64,000 nt of DNA from contig NZ_KI912268.1 in NCBI RefSeq assembly GCF_000242615.2, positions 3,288,538-3,352,537 on the forward strand, given 5' to 3'. The notes under the pieces are model-generated. The model searched no databases. It worked only from the letters and a program-made list of their open reading frames with translations, and had not been told where the DNA came from. Below are positions 14,394 to 23,114 of the stretch, one piece after another. The position numbers were made by a program, and so were the translations under genes. Numbering within the stretch: the first letter of the stretch is position 1; each line of letters begins with the position of its first letter. This DNA comes from Holophaga foetida DSM 6591. Its GTDB lineage: Bacteria > Acidobacteriota > Holophagae > Holophagales > Holophagaceae.

Positions 14394-14483
14394 GGAGAGT
14401 TGTCCGAGTGGTCGAAGGAGCACGATTGGAAATCGTGTAACGGGGCGACCCGTTCAAGAGTTCGAATCTCTTACTCTCCGCCA
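14394..14483 (+). tRNA. tRNA-Ser (GGA)
   Basis: A 90-nt class II cloverleaf with acceptor pair GGAGAGT/ACTCTCC, anticodon GGA in the loop TTGGAAA, a long variable arm (CGGGGCGACCCG), T-loop TTCGAAT and encoded CCA. Confidence 0.95.
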
Positions 14484-14486
14484 AAT

Positions 14487-14520
14487 GCCCTGGAACCAAT
14501 AGGTTCTGGGGCTTTTTCTT
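14487..14520 (+). terminator. Terminator after tRNA-Ser
   Basis: GCCCTGGAACC, a 4-base loop AATA, then GGTTCTGGGGC form a stem with one mismatch, followed by TTTTTCTTT. Confidence 0.75.
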
Positions 14521-14656
14521 TGCCTGGGAAAGAAGCTAACCATCCGCGCACGGGGTTGAAAAGACATCCACAGGGTAGGAAAAGTGCAACATAGGTGCAA
14601 GCTTGAATTGGGTATAACCTTCTGTATTTCTGTGCTTGTCGGTGTGGGCCACGTCT

Positions 14657-15196
14657 TCAGCCCATCATGTCCAGGACGCTGGTGAAGGCGGAACTCTGGG
14701 CGGACTGGATGAGGCTCTGGACGGCACTGGCGTCGGTGGTGTCGATGCTTGAGGCGGCTTCCTTGGCGGAGGCTGTGATGGTACTGGCCAAGCCGCTCTG
14801 TTGATAGTTGTAGGCCACAAGGGCCAGGGTCGCATCGGAATTGATTGCTGAACTTGAGAAGCTGTTCGAGCCGGAGGTCCCGAGGCTGGCCAGGAGGCTG
14901 GCGGTGCTGGTGGCATCTGCGGCAGTGCTGCTCAGTGATGCGAAGAGATCCGAGGAGGCGCCGTTCGCCGTGGCGGCAGCATAGATGCTGCCCACGAGGG
15001 AGGGCAGGGTGCTGGCGCTGCCTGCCACTGCCGTCAGGGAGTCGGAGCCCAGGAGGCTGCTCGTGCTGCTGCTGTTCGAATAGGCCGCTGTCAGGGCCTG
15101 GAGGACGGCAGAACTCTGACTGCTGGTGGACGTGGAACCCTGCAGGGCGGAGAGATAGCTGTATAGACTCAGTGAACTGGCGCTTCCAATATCCAT
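14657..15196 (-). CDS. Ser/Ala/Thr-rich hypothetical protein
   Basis: The start is the ATG before DIGSASSLSLY, with AGGGGG upstream (179 residues). Composition is extreme: mostly Ser, Ala, Thr and Leu in short helical blocks such as SSQSSAVLQALTAAY and TSTASLLASLG, with almost no charged residues before the end. No signal peptide or known domain is recognised. It could be an exported or flagellin-like filament protein by composition, but that is speculation. It stands alone. Confidence 0.6.
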   Translation of the reverse strand: MDIGSASSLSLYSYLSALQGSTSTSSQSSAVLQALTAAYSNSSSTSSLLGSDSLTAVAGSASTLPSLVGSIYAAATANGASSDLFASLSSTAADATSTASLLASLGTSGSNSFSSSAINSDATLALVAYNYQQSGLASTITASAKEAASSIDTTDASAVQSLIQSAQSSAFTSVLDMMG

Positions 15197-15328
15197 AACG
15201 CCCCCTTGGGCACTCCATAGTGGATCCATCGGCACGGATCATCCAGGTGATAAGGCACTATGTTGGAAAAATGAGTTGGGTTTTGTCGGGGGACTTACCT
15301 GGGTGTTCCATCTCGCCGAGAGCTCCGG

Positions 15329-16504
15329 TCATAGCCAGGGCCAAAGGGCATAGAACACCCTCTGGAGCGTCTTCCGCCAGAAGGGCAGGGCGTGCCACTG
15401 TTCCAGATCCCATGGGAGGCTCCGGCTCCGGTCCCGCTCCAGGGTCTCCTCGATGATCCCGGCCAGGGTGCGGCTTCGGAGCACGAGGTTGAGCTCCAGG
15501 TTCCGCCTGAAGCTGAGGGAGTCCAGGTTGGCGCTGCCAAGGATCACGATTTCCTGATCCAGGACCGCGGCCTTGGTGTGGAGCATCCGTCCCTGCCGTT
15601 CCCAGATCCTGGCCCCCACCCGGAGGAGGCGCCCGAAGGTGGCTCGGCTGGCGGCCTGGACCGCCGGGTGGTCGGAAGTGCCCGGCAGGATCAGGTCTGT
15701 TTCCACGCCCCGGCGGATCATGCGTGTCAGAGCCCGCAGCACCTGTGGATCCGGGACAAAGTAGGCACTGGCCACCAGGGCCCGCTGCTTGACTTGGCGC
15801 AGCACCACCAGGAGGTGACGGCGGATGGGCTGGCGGCCGCGGTTCAGGCTGGAAACCACCTGGATGGGCACCCTGGGGATCCAGGCCTGGGAGGGGAGCT
15901 CTTCCGTGCTCGCCGGCAGGTCTTCTGTGGAGAAGGGCTGGCCCTTGGCTCGGGTCCAGGAGGCCGCGAAGTCCAGGCTCAAGTCCTTCATGACAGGACC
16001 CATCAACTCAAGGCCCAGGTCCCGGTAGTGATTGGGATTGACTTCACTGTTGTAGTCATCGGCCCAATTGGCGCTGCCCACCACGGCTCTCCGGCCATCG
16101 GCGATGACCAGTTTTCGGTGGTTTCGTCTCATCCATGAGCGCCAGGGGAAGCGGATGCGTATGGGGTGGTAGAGGCGCACGTTCAGTCCGGCCTTCCTGG
16201 CCTCCTGTATCAGGGCTTCGGATGCCCAGCTTCCGAAGTGGTCCACGATGCCCCGCACCTGGACCCCTCTTGTCTGGGCATCCTTCAGCAGCTCCAGGAG
16301 TTCCCGCCCCGTCTGGTCGTCGGTCCAGATGTAGGTTTCGAAGTGGAGGGTCCGGGTGGCGCCCCGGATCAGGTTCCGGCTGGCTTCCAGGATCTGGCAG
16401 CCGGATTCCAGGAGCTGGACGGCATTTCCATCGCTGGCGGGCAGGCTATTCCTGGCCCCGTGGGCCTGGAGACGTCGCCAAAGGCTCTGGATTGGACCGG
16501 ACAT
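15329..16504 (-). CDS. cls: Cardiolipin synthase-type phospholipase D protein
   Basis: Two HKD (PLD) motifs are present: HRKLVIADGRRAVVGSAN (about residue 132) and HTKAAVLDQEIVILGSAN (about residue 311). Each is followed by a Ser/Asn pair and acidic residue as in ClsA/ClsB. At 391 residues and without N-terminal membrane helices, it is closest to the short ClsB-type enzymes that condense phospholipids at the inner membrane. It follows htpX by 9 bases in an hpf-htpX-cls operon, which suggests a membrane-stress role. Confidence 0.85.
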   Translation of the reverse strand: MSGPIQSLWRRLQAHGARNSLPASDGNAVQLLESGCQILEASRNLIRGATRTLHFETYIWTDDQTGRELLELLKDAQTRGVQVRGIVDHFGSWASEALIQEARKAGLNVRLYHPIRIRFPWRSWMRRNHRKLVIADGRRAVVGSANWADDYNSEVNPNHYRDLGLELMGPVMKDLSLDFAASWTRAKGQPFSTEDLPASTEELPSQAWIPRVPIQVVSSLNRGRQPIRRHLLVVLRQVKQRALVASAYFVPDPQVLRALTRMIRRGVETDLILPGTSDHPAVQAASRATFGRLLRVGARIWERQGRMLHTKAAVLDQEIVILGSANLDSLSFRRNLELNLVLRSRTLAGIIEETLERDRSRSLPWDLEQWHALPFWRKTLQRVFYALWPWL

Positions 16505-16513
16505 GCTCTGAGT

Positions 16514-17368
16514 CTAACGGACTCCGATCATGGCCCGGAGCTTGGCCGTGCGCACGGGGATCGGGGGGTGGGTGCTGAACCAAGTCATGACACCTCGACC
16601 GCTGAAGGGGCTGGCGATCATGAGGCTGGCGGTGGCGGGGCGGGCAGTGAGCCCGGCGGGCATCACGTCATGGCTGTGCTCCAGGCGCTCCAGGGCGCGG
16701 GCCAGACCCTCGGGGTCGCCGGTCAGGTGGGCCGCCTCCTCGTCCGCCAGGAATTCCCGAGAACGGGAGATGGCGAACTGGATGAGGGTGGCGCCGATGG
16801 GGGCAAGGATGGCGAAGGCCAGGGCGGCGATGGGGTTCATGCCCCCCTCTTCGTCGTCCCGGCTGCCACCGCTGAACATGGCAGTCCACTGGAGGATGCT
16901 GGCCAGGAGGCTGATGGCGCTGGCCATGGCTGCGGCCACCGTGGCGATGAGGATGTCCTTGTGGGCGATGTGTCCCAGTTCATGGGCGATGACCCCCTGG
17001 AGCTCCCGTCGGGGCATGGTATCCAGGAGCCCTTCGGTGAAGGCCACCACGCCATGGGCTGGGTTCCGTCCCGTGGCGAAGGCGTTGGGGGAGGCGTCGG
17101 GGATGATGCAGATCCTGGGCTTGGGGATCCCTGCGCGGGCGGCGAGCTGGGTCACCTCTGCGTGGAGCTGGGGGGCTTCCTGTTCGGAGACCTCTCGGGC
17201 GCGGTGCATGGCCAGGACGATCTTGTCGCTCCAGTAGTAGGAGCCCAGGTTCATCACCAGGGCAGCCCCGACAGCCAGGATCATCCACCCTTGGCCCATC
17301 TGGGCCCCAAGGGCGATGAGCAGGGCGCTTACCGCGCCCAGGAGAAAGATGGTCTTGAGCTGGTTCAT
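16514..17368 (-). CDS. htpX: HtpX membrane zinc metalloprotease
   Basis: The 284-residue protein has two N-terminal membrane segments (~4-45), the zinc motif VIAHELGHIAHKD (HEXXH at about residue 129), two more membrane segments and a downstream Glu ligand in SREFLADEEAA. HtpX degrades damaged inner-membrane proteins. Start and size match the family. It is 11 bases after hpf and 9 before cls. Confidence 0.93.
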   Translation of the reverse strand: MNQLKTIFLLGAVSALLIALGAQMGQGWMILAVGAALVMNLGSYYWSDKIVLAMHRAREVSEQEAPQLHAEVTQLAARAGIPKPRICIIPDASPNAFATGRNPAHGVVAFTEGLLDTMPRRELQGVIAHELGHIAHKDILIATVAAAMASAISLLASILQWTAMFSGGSRDDEEGGMNPIAALAFAILAPIGATLIQFAISRSREFLADEEAAHLTGDPEGLARALERLEHSHDVMPAGLTARPATASLMIASPFSGRGVMTWFSTHPPIPVRTAKLRAMIGVR

Positions 17369-17379
17369 GGTCCTTTCCT

Positions 17380-17682
17380 TCAGCGATGGTGGTCCAGGGT
17401 GCGGTTCACGTTCCGGCCTGCGCGACGGCTGGCTTCTGTGATGGCGGCGTAGGCGTCTGATCTTACTGCCTCCGCGAATTGCAGCTGTCGTCCCATCAGG
17501 TCGACCTGGATCCGGCAGAGCTTGTCCTCGCCGCCCCGGGGGCCGTTCAGATCGCTGAGGCGCACAATGACGCTCCGAACGGCATCGGCCCTTCGCGCCA
17601 GCATCTGATAAAGGTGTTCAAAAATGAAGGTCTTGAGGGCTTCGGTGAGCTTGAATCCCATGGCCTTGATCTCAATTCTCAT
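17380..17682 (-). CDS. hpf: HPF/RaiA-type ribosome hibernation factor, short form
   Basis: The start is the ATG before RIEIKAMGF with GAGGAG 8 bases upstream (100 residues). The fold pattern is that of the S30AE family: a first strand, helix KLTEALKTFIFEHLYQMLAR, strand SVIVRLSDLNG, and a final helix AYAAITEASRRAGRNV. These proteins bind the 30S subunit and store or silence ribosomes under stress. It lacks the C-terminal dimerisation domain of long HPF. It is the first gene of an hpf-htpX-cls unit divergent from the nhaR-like gene. Confidence 0.8.
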   Translation of the reverse strand: MRIEIKAMGFKLTEALKTFIFEHLYQMLARRADAVRSVIVRLSDLNGPRGGEDKLCRIQVDLMGRQLQFAEAVRSDAYAAITEASRRAGRNVNRTLDHHR

Positions 17683-17725
17683 GGTGCACTCCTCAGGTTT
17701 TATGATGCAGAGGGTCAATGGATAT

Positions 17726-17767
17726 ATCTAATAGATAAATATGTATAAATACATCTATAAAGTAGAT
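17726..17767. promoter_or_regulatory. Three overlapping AT-rich dyads between hpf and nhaR
   Basis: The intergenic DNA contains ATCTA-A-TAGAT (17726-17736), ATGTAT-AA-ATACAT (17741-17754) and ATCTA-N5-TAGAT (17753-17767). The last two share two bases. LysR-type regulators bind such dyads next to their own divergent promoter. The site is inferred. Confidence 0.6.
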
Positions 17768-17777
17768 AGATTTGGGG

Positions 17778-18668
17778 ATGGATTGGCTCAACTACCACCA
17801 CCTTTACTACTTCTGGATCATTGCCCGTGAAGGTTCGGTGACGGGCGCCGCCAAGCTCCTGAATGTCTCCCAGAGCGCCCTGAGCACCCAGATCCGCCAG
17901 TTGGAGGATTCCCTCGGGGAGCGGCTCTTCGAGCGCTCAGGACGCAAGCTCATTCTCACGGATGCCGGTCACCTGGCCCTGCGGTACGCCAAGGACATCT
18001 TCAAGCTGGGGCGCGAGTTCCAGAACGAACTCAAGGGGCGCCCCACGGGAAGGCCCCTGCGGCTGGTGGTGGGCATCTCGGATGCGCTGCCCAAGCTCAT
18101 GGTGCATCGGATCCTGCACCCCGCCCTGGAACTGCCGGAGGCTCTGCGTCTGAGCTGCCGGGAGAGCGGACTGGTCACCCTGCTGGGCGCCCTCTTTGAG
18201 CACGAGGTGGATCTGGTGCTTTCCGACGCCCCCTATGTGCCCCTGGGGGGGCCCCGGGCCTTCAACCACCTCCTGGGGGAGTGCGACGTGACCTTCTTCG
18301 GGGAAGCTTCGCTGGTCCAGCGCTATGCCAAGCCCTTTCCCGCCTGTCTGGACGGGGCCCCCGTGCTGCTCCCCGCCGAGGGAGCGGTCCTGCGCCAGTC
18401 CCTGGACCGCTGGTTTCAGCAACAGGGACTGGAGCCCATCATTGCTGGGGACTTCGAGGACAGCGCCCTCCTGAAGGCCTTCGGGGCCGCCGGGGAGGGC
18501 TTCTTTGCAGCCCCCGCCGCCATCGCCCCGGACGTGGTCCGGCGATACCAGGTCCAGGCCATCGGGCAGGCCGAGGGGCTCCGCTTCAGCACCTATGCGG
18601 TTTCCACCGAGCGTCGGGTCTCCCACCCAGGCCTGGCGGCCGTGCTGGGGGCAGCACAGCCGATGTGA
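17778..18668 (+). CDS. nhaR: NhaR-like LysR-family transcriptional activator
   Basis: The start is the ATG before DWLNYHHLYYFW (296 residues). An HTH spans residues ~5-62 with SVTGAAKLLNVSQSALSTQI. The effector domain carries phrases typical of NhaR, such as DLVLSDAP, KPFPACLDGAPVLLP and DSALLKAFGAAGEG. NhaR in E. coli responds to sodium and controls the nhaA antiporter and osmotic genes. No antiporter is present here; the gene diverges from hpf-htpX-cls, which I infer it controls. It ends 4 bases before the convergent trmO. Confidence 0.85.
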   Translation: MDWLNYHHLYYFWIIAREGSVTGAAKLLNVSQSALSTQIRQLEDSLGERLFERSGRKLILTDAGHLALRYAKDIFKLGREFQNELKGRPTGRPLRLVVGISDALPKLMVHRILHPALELPEALRLSCRESGLVTLLGALFEHEVDLVLSDAPYVPLGGPRAFNHLLGECDVTFFGEASLVQRYAKPFPACLDGAPVLLPAEGAVLRQSLDRWFQQQGLEPIIAGDFEDSALLKAFGAAGEGFFAAPAAIAPDVVRRYQVQAIGQAEGLRFSTYAVSTERRVSHPGLAAVLGAAQPM

Positions 18669-18672
18669 GGCC

Positions 18673-19170
18673 CTACTTCTTGTAGCGCCTCCCGCGGGCT
18701 TCGATGTCCCCTTCGGCCACCTGGTCGTTCCAGCCGCCCTTCGCGCCCTCGGGGCTGTCGAAGCGGGGGAAGAATGGCTTGATATCCAGCACTGGCGTTC
18801 CGTCCAGGATGTCCACGTCGAGGAGGTCCAGGACAGGGCCCCGGCGCCCCGCCAGGCGCACGATGCTGAGGCCGATGGGATTGGGACGGGAGGGGAAGCG
18901 GGTGGCGAAGATCCCGTGGGGGTTCGGATCCATGAAGGGCTTTACGATGAGGGGGCCTGGTTCGGAGCGGTGCAGGTGGTAGATCAGGATGAGATGGGAA
19001 AAGCCCTCGATGTCCTGGAGTCCTTCCTCAAGAGAGGGCAGGAGCTCCAGGGTGGCCGGGCAGCCCTGGGCGAAGAGGGGCTGGATCGGGGTGGCCTCTG
19101 GATCCCTGTGGGGACTGCGCACGAGGCCGATTGGACGCAGGACGAGTTCCTCTGGGGGGGCTGAATGCAT
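18673..19170 (-). CDS. trmO: TrmO/TsaA-family SAM-dependent methyltransferase
   Basis: The 165-residue protein has the TsaA-like beta-barrel signature: PIGLVRSPH near the start, EGFSHLILIYHLHRSE, and the SAM-binding FATRFPSRPNPIGLSIVRL (residues ~88-106), then LDVDILDGTPVLDIKPF. E. coli TrmO methylates t6A37 in threonine tRNAs. The gene follows the radical SAM fusion gene by 42 bases on the same strand, so it may belong to that operon. Methylation of another substrate cannot be excluded. Confidence 0.85.
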   Translation of the reverse strand: MHSAPPEELVLRPIGLVRSPHRDPEATPIQPLFAQGCPATLELLPSLEEGLQDIEGFSHLILIYHLHRSEPGPLIVKPFMDPNPHGIFATRFPSRPNPIGLSIVRLAGRRGPVLDLLDVDILDGTPVLDIKPFFPRFDSPEGAKGGWNDQVAEGDIEARGRRYKK

Positions 19171-19212
19171 GTGCTTATTCTATTGTGAAAGTGGGTGGAT
19201 GACCTCAGGCCT

Positions 19213-20979
19213 TCATACTCCATCGGACCCCAGCCTCGTGGGGGCGGGGGGGATCGATCGACTCTTCCGGACTGCGCGGAATGGGACTTTGAGGAACCTG
19301 CTGTAGAAGTCCTCGCCAATACGATCCATGTCGAAGTGGAACAACTCCGGATGGATGAGGTTGGCCATCTGCATCAGGCCAAGGATCCAATCGGGTCGGC
19401 CCGAAGCCGGGAAGGGGTGCAGGTTGTGGATCCGGCCTCCCCTGGAGGCTTTGAGGTCCAGGTGGTGGTGGGAGCAATACGCTTGGACATCCTCCACAGG
19501 GAAGCCCATGCCTCCGCTGCTGAGAATGATGTCCGGGTCCAGTTGGCGGAGGGTTTCATCCTGCAATGCCACACCCGGGGTTTCGTCCCGCAGGAGATCC
19601 TTGTTCGCGCAGCACCCCCCGGCGATCTCGACCAGGTTGCATTCGAACTTGTCGCCGAACACCGCCACGAGGGGATGGCCCAGGGAAAAGTAGACATAGG
19701 GCCTGTCCGCTCCTTTCGCCTGTTCCCTGATGAAGGCCACCTTGTCCTCGATGTAGATCCTGAGTTCCTGCGCTTCCCGGGTCCTTCCCGCGAGCTGGGC
19801 GTAGTGATCCACGGTGTCCAGGTAGGAATCGATGGTCTTGGTCCTCGCATAGAGGTCCTTGATGAAGTCTGTCTCCAGGATCTGGTGCAATACCGAGGCT
19901 ACGACTTCCGGACGCCGCTCCCCAAGGAAGGCGAGTACGGTCTGAATCGACTCCAGGCTGCTGATGGTCTTGTATCCGCCGAAGAATCCAAGGACCTGCG
20001 CCCCGCTCTCTTTTTCAAAGGCTCCGATGACCGGCAGGGTGTGTCCGCACCCACAGGTGCCGCCATCCCGGTAGCCCGAGACATGGGCGCACATCGGGCC
20101 ATTGAAGCCCCTCTGGATGACGCTCTCTCCACATTCTGGACAGTAGGTATCCAGGAAGGAGGTGCCGGGAGCGTTGAAGAGGTAGACGAACTTCAGCAGC
20201 TTTCCGAGTTGCTGGCAGAGGTGCTCCGCCTCGCGGATGGAAGGTTCTCCGGATGCCTCCGCGGTCCCGAGGGGGATGAAGCGCATGACCTGGAAGGGAA
20301 TGTCTCTTGAGACCGCAGCGACCCGTCGGGCTGTTTCCAGGAGCTCATCCTCATGTCCCCGGACATAGACCGCCGCCACTTCCGTGGCCACGCCGTATTC
20401 AAAGCTGGCTTTGAGGTTCCTGAACATGGGGGAGGCGGAGGTGGCGCCGAACTGGGCATAGGTCTCGTCGGTGCAGCCCTTGATTCCAAGATTGATGAAA
20501 TCGATGTGCTGCAGAAGCTCCTGGAAGGCTGTTTCCGTGAAGTACCCGTTCGTGGCGCACCCCACAAGCAGACCTTGGCTCCTGGCGAGCGTGGCGACCC
20601 GCTTGAAGGTGGGAAAGGAGACCGCTGGTTCGTTGAAGCAGAACATGACGCCCCTGCAGTTCTCCTCCATGGCCTTGGCCACGATGTCCTCCGGGCTGGT
20701 TCTCCGGACGGCAGATTCAATGGCGACAAGGCTTTCTGTGAGAATCCAGGAAACGCAGCCGCTGCATCGGAAGTTGCACCCGATGGTGCAGACCTGGAGG
20801 AACTTGCTCCCGGGATGGTAGTGCAACATGGGCATCGACTCGATTGCAGAGGGCACCATCACCAGATACTGGTCGGGGAAGCGCTCCGAGATCACACCCT
20901 CATGGTTGGCATACATGCCGCAGACGCCAGAGCCCCCGTTGGGGATGCTGCATCGGTTTTCACAGGTGGGGCATTCCAT
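19213..20979 (-). CDS. AmrS-like radical SAM enzyme fused to a TroA/FepB-type substrate-binding domain
   Basis: The start is the ATG before ECPTCENRC with GGAG upstream (588 residues). Residues 1-~330 resemble AmrS/PFL-activase radical SAM proteins: an N-terminal CPTCENRC knuckle, the 4Fe4S motif CNFRCSGC (CX3CX2C), FCFNEPAVSF, FINLGIKGC, then a metal knuckle CPECG...CGCGHTLPVIG. The remaining ~240 residues look like a type III (TroA-like) substrate-binding domain: RPYVYFSLGHPLVAVFG, LDPDIILSSGGMGFP, and a closing helix HPELFHFD. No signal peptide exists, so this binding domain must be cytoplasmic, which is unusual. It lies 47 bases after three-SBP/two-permease ABC genes and probably acts on what they import. 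Confidence 0.82.
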   Translation of the reverse strand: MECPTCENRCSIPNGGSGVCGMYANHEGVISERFPDQYLVMVPSAIESMPMLHYHPGSKFLQVCTIGCNFRCSGCVSWILTESLVAIESAVRRTSPEDIVAKAMEENCRGVMFCFNEPAVSFPTFKRVATLARSQGLLVGCATNGYFTETAFQELLQHIDFINLGIKGCTDETYAQFGATSASPMFRNLKASFEYGVATEVAAVYVRGHEDELLETARRVAAVSRDIPFQVMRFIPLGTAEASGEPSIREAEHLCQQLGKLLKFVYLFNAPGTSFLDTYCPECGESVIQRGFNGPMCAHVSGYRDGGTCGCGHTLPVIGAFEKESGAQVLGFFGGYKTISSLESIQTVLAFLGERRPEVVASVLHQILETDFIKDLYARTKTIDSYLDTVDHYAQLAGRTREAQELRIYIEDKVAFIREQAKGADRPYVYFSLGHPLVAVFGDKFECNLVEIAGGCCANKDLLRDETPGVALQDETLRQLDPDIILSSGGMGFPVEDVQAYCSHHHLDLKASRGGRIHNLHPFPASGRPDWILGLMQMANLIHPELFHFDMDRIGEDFYSRFLKVPFRAVRKSRSIPPAPTRLGSDGV

Positions 20980-21026
20980 TTGAGCTCCGTCATGGACGCA
21001 GGTGTGGGACCCGCCGTCGTTTCTGG

Positions 21027-22076
21027 TCAGACCGGGCCGAGGCCGTTCAGGATGCGTTCCGCATCCTGGGGGGAGAGCCGGATGTGATAGATCTCGGCGT
21101 AGAACTTCCTCATTTCCTGGACGAGATCCCAGTCCTTGAACAGGGCCGGGTGGAACTTCTTTGCCAAGAAGAGGGGGAGCAGTGCCGTTTCGCAGCTGGT
21201 CATGTCCCAGTAGAAGGCCCCGGCTGGAATCCGGTAGATCCTCCCGGTCCGGTAGGCCTTGATGGTTTTGGCCGGGAAATCCCTCTGGGGGGTGTTGAAG
21301 GCCCCATAGGAGCCGAGCAGGACGATATCGGGATTCCACGCCAGGATGCTCTCCAGGTTTACCTGGGCGAAGTATCTGGGGAGCTGCCTGGGAAGGTATA
21401 TGCCGCCCGCAAGTTCGGTGTACCACCGCATGTTGGTGTTGCTGCCCTGGGTGGAGCAGAGATCCGTCGCCTTGCCGTAATAGACCTTGGGCTTGCTGGA
21501 CTCCGGGATCCTGGAGGTGATGGCCTGGACTCTGGTCATGATGGAGTCGAAGTAGCGGCAGTAGCTTTCAGCGCGGATTCTTGCATCCGATCCGAGGAGT
21601 TCGCCGAAGAACAGGATCTGTCTCTTGAACTCCTGGTTGAACCGGTCTGGGCTGGAGGGCACGAAATCGTTGTTGAAAGGGCAGATGGCTGCGATGCCCG
21701 CCTGCTTTATCCTGCTGACATCGTAGTGACCCTTGGGGTAGATGACGAGGTCGACCTTGAGCTTCAGGAGCCTTTCTACATCTGGGACGGTGCCTGCGGC
21801 AGCCGTCGGAACCCCCTTCAGTTCCGGATAGAACCTGTAGGCCCATGGACTGGCCTCTCGGGGCATCAAAGCGATTCTCGACCCTCTGCTGAGCATGGCG
21901 ATCTTGTCATAGGCGGGATGGTAGAAGCAGGCGATTCTTCCCGGATTGACGGGGACATCAACTCTTTCCCCCTCCAGGGTCGTGATCTTCCTGGTCTCTC
22001 CTGCTTGGGCCAGGGGGGCGAGCAGCAGGAGAAGGGCGAGCGCGCTTCCCGCAGCCTTCACAAAGGGGGCAGGCAT
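21027..22076 (-). CDS. ABC transporter periplasmic substrate-binding protein (TroA/FepB fold), copy 1
   Basis: A signal peptide (SALALLLLLAPLAQA, cleavage near residue 25) precedes a type III binding protein of 349 residues: KITTLEGERVDVPVNPGRI, then KLKVDLVIYPKG, a long central helix, WNPDIVLLGSYG, and a DWDLVQEMRKFYAEIY end. These deliver metal chelates or corrinoids to FecCD permeases. Its 5' end overlaps copy 2 by 19 bases; AAAGGA 7 bases upstream supports this start. It is closely related to copy 2. Confidence 0.88.
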   Translation of the reverse strand: MPAPFVKAAGSALALLLLLAPLAQAGETRKITTLEGERVDVPVNPGRIACFYHPAYDKIAMLSRGSRIALMPREASPWAYRFYPELKGVPTAAAGTVPDVERLLKLKVDLVIYPKGHYDVSRIKQAGIAAICPFNNDFVPSSPDRFNQEFKRQILFFGELLGSDARIRAESYCRYFDSIMTRVQAITSRIPESSKPKVYYGKATDLCSTQGSNTNMRWYTELAGGIYLPRQLPRYFAQVNLESILAWNPDIVLLGSYGAFNTPQRDFPAKTIKAYRTGRIYRIPAGAFYWDMTSCETALLPLFLAKKFHPALFKDWDLVQEMRKFYAEIYHIRLSPQDAERILNGLGPV

Positions 22077-23113
22077 TGCAGAATCCTTTCAGCATCCTTG
22101 TCGGAAACGGTCTTGCCATAGACCTCGGAATAGAAGGTCCTCATTTCCTGGACCATGTTCCAGTTCCTGAACTGCTCCGGGTGGAGCTGCTTGGCCATGT
22201 AGATGGCGAGCAGCACGCTTTCCCCGCTGGCGTAGTCCCAGGCGAAGACGCCCGTGGGGAGGACATGGACCCTCCCGCTCCGGGTGGCCCGCATGGCTGC
22301 CCAGGCAGGGCTCTTGAAGGTGCTCCCGGGCGTGCTGCCCCACCCGCTGAGGAAGATGACGTCTGGATTCCACGACAGCACCTGTTCCAGGTTGGCGGCG
22401 GTGAAATTGGCGTCGATGGCCTGGGGCAGGAAGCGGCCGCCGGCGATCTCCGTCATCCAGTGCATGACGCTGGCCTTGCCCTGGGTGGCCAGGGGATTCC
22501 CGAACATTCCTCCGTAATAGACCGAAGGCCGCTTGCCTGGGGGGATTTTTGAGGTGATGGCGAGAATGGAACCGATCTTCCTGTCGAAATAACGACAGTA
22601 GTTTTCCGATCTCGCCTTGGCATCCGGTCCCAGGAGATCACCGAAGAATCTGACCTGTCGCTTGAAGTCGGCCAGGAAGTCGCTGAGGGTCCTGGGTCTC
22701 TTCTGGGCGGAGAACCCGCAGGCCGTATGCAGGCCCGCTGCCCGATATTTCTCGGCTTCGCCAGGGTAGGGGGCGTACAGCACCAGATCCGCCTTGAGGC
22801 TCAGCATCCGTTCCACATTCCCGGTGAAAGGGGCCTGGACCGTCTGGAGGTTCCTGGTCTCTGGATAGAGCTTGGCGGCCCATGGACTCGGTTTCATCGC
22901 CAGGACCAGGCAATCGCCCTTCCCAAGCATGGTGATCCGGTCCGAGGAGACCCCATGCATGCAGGCGATCCGCTTGGGTGTGACGGGGACCTCGACCTTC
23001 CGGCTGTCCATGTCCGTGATGATCCGGGTGCCCTGGGCCCGGATGGGGGAACCGGTGCCGCCGAGTGCGGACAGCGCCAGGGCAAGGGCGAGTGATGCGG
23101 TTCTGCACTTCAT
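22058..23113 (-). CDS. ABC transporter periplasmic substrate-binding protein, copy 2
   Basis: This 351-residue paralogue of copy 1 keeps the same landmarks: signal peptide, IITDMDSRKVEVPVTPKRI, LKADLVLYAPYPG, RSENYCRYFDRKIGSI, WNPDVIFLSGWG and WNMVQEMRTFYSEVYGK. The start is one base after the permease stop. Tandem duplication with divergence suggests two related ligands or two oxidation or chelation states. Confidence 0.88.
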   Translation of the reverse strand: MKCRTASLALALALSALGGTGSPIRAQGTRIITDMDSRKVEVPVTPKRIACMHGVSSDRITMLGKGDCLVLAMKPSPWAAKLYPETRNLQTVQAPFTGNVERMLSLKADLVLYAPYPGEAEKYRAAGLHTACGFSAQKRPRTLSDFLADFKRQVRFFGDLLGPDAKARSENYCRYFDRKIGSILAITSKIPPGKRPSVYYGGMFGNPLATQGKASVMHWMTEIAGGRFLPQAIDANFTAANLEQVLSWNPDVIFLSGWGSTPGSTFKSPAWAAMRATRSGRVHVLPTGVFAWDYASGESVLLAIYMAKQLHPEQFRNWNMVQEMRTFYSEVYGKTVSDKDAERILQCLPPL

Positions 23114-23114
23114 T

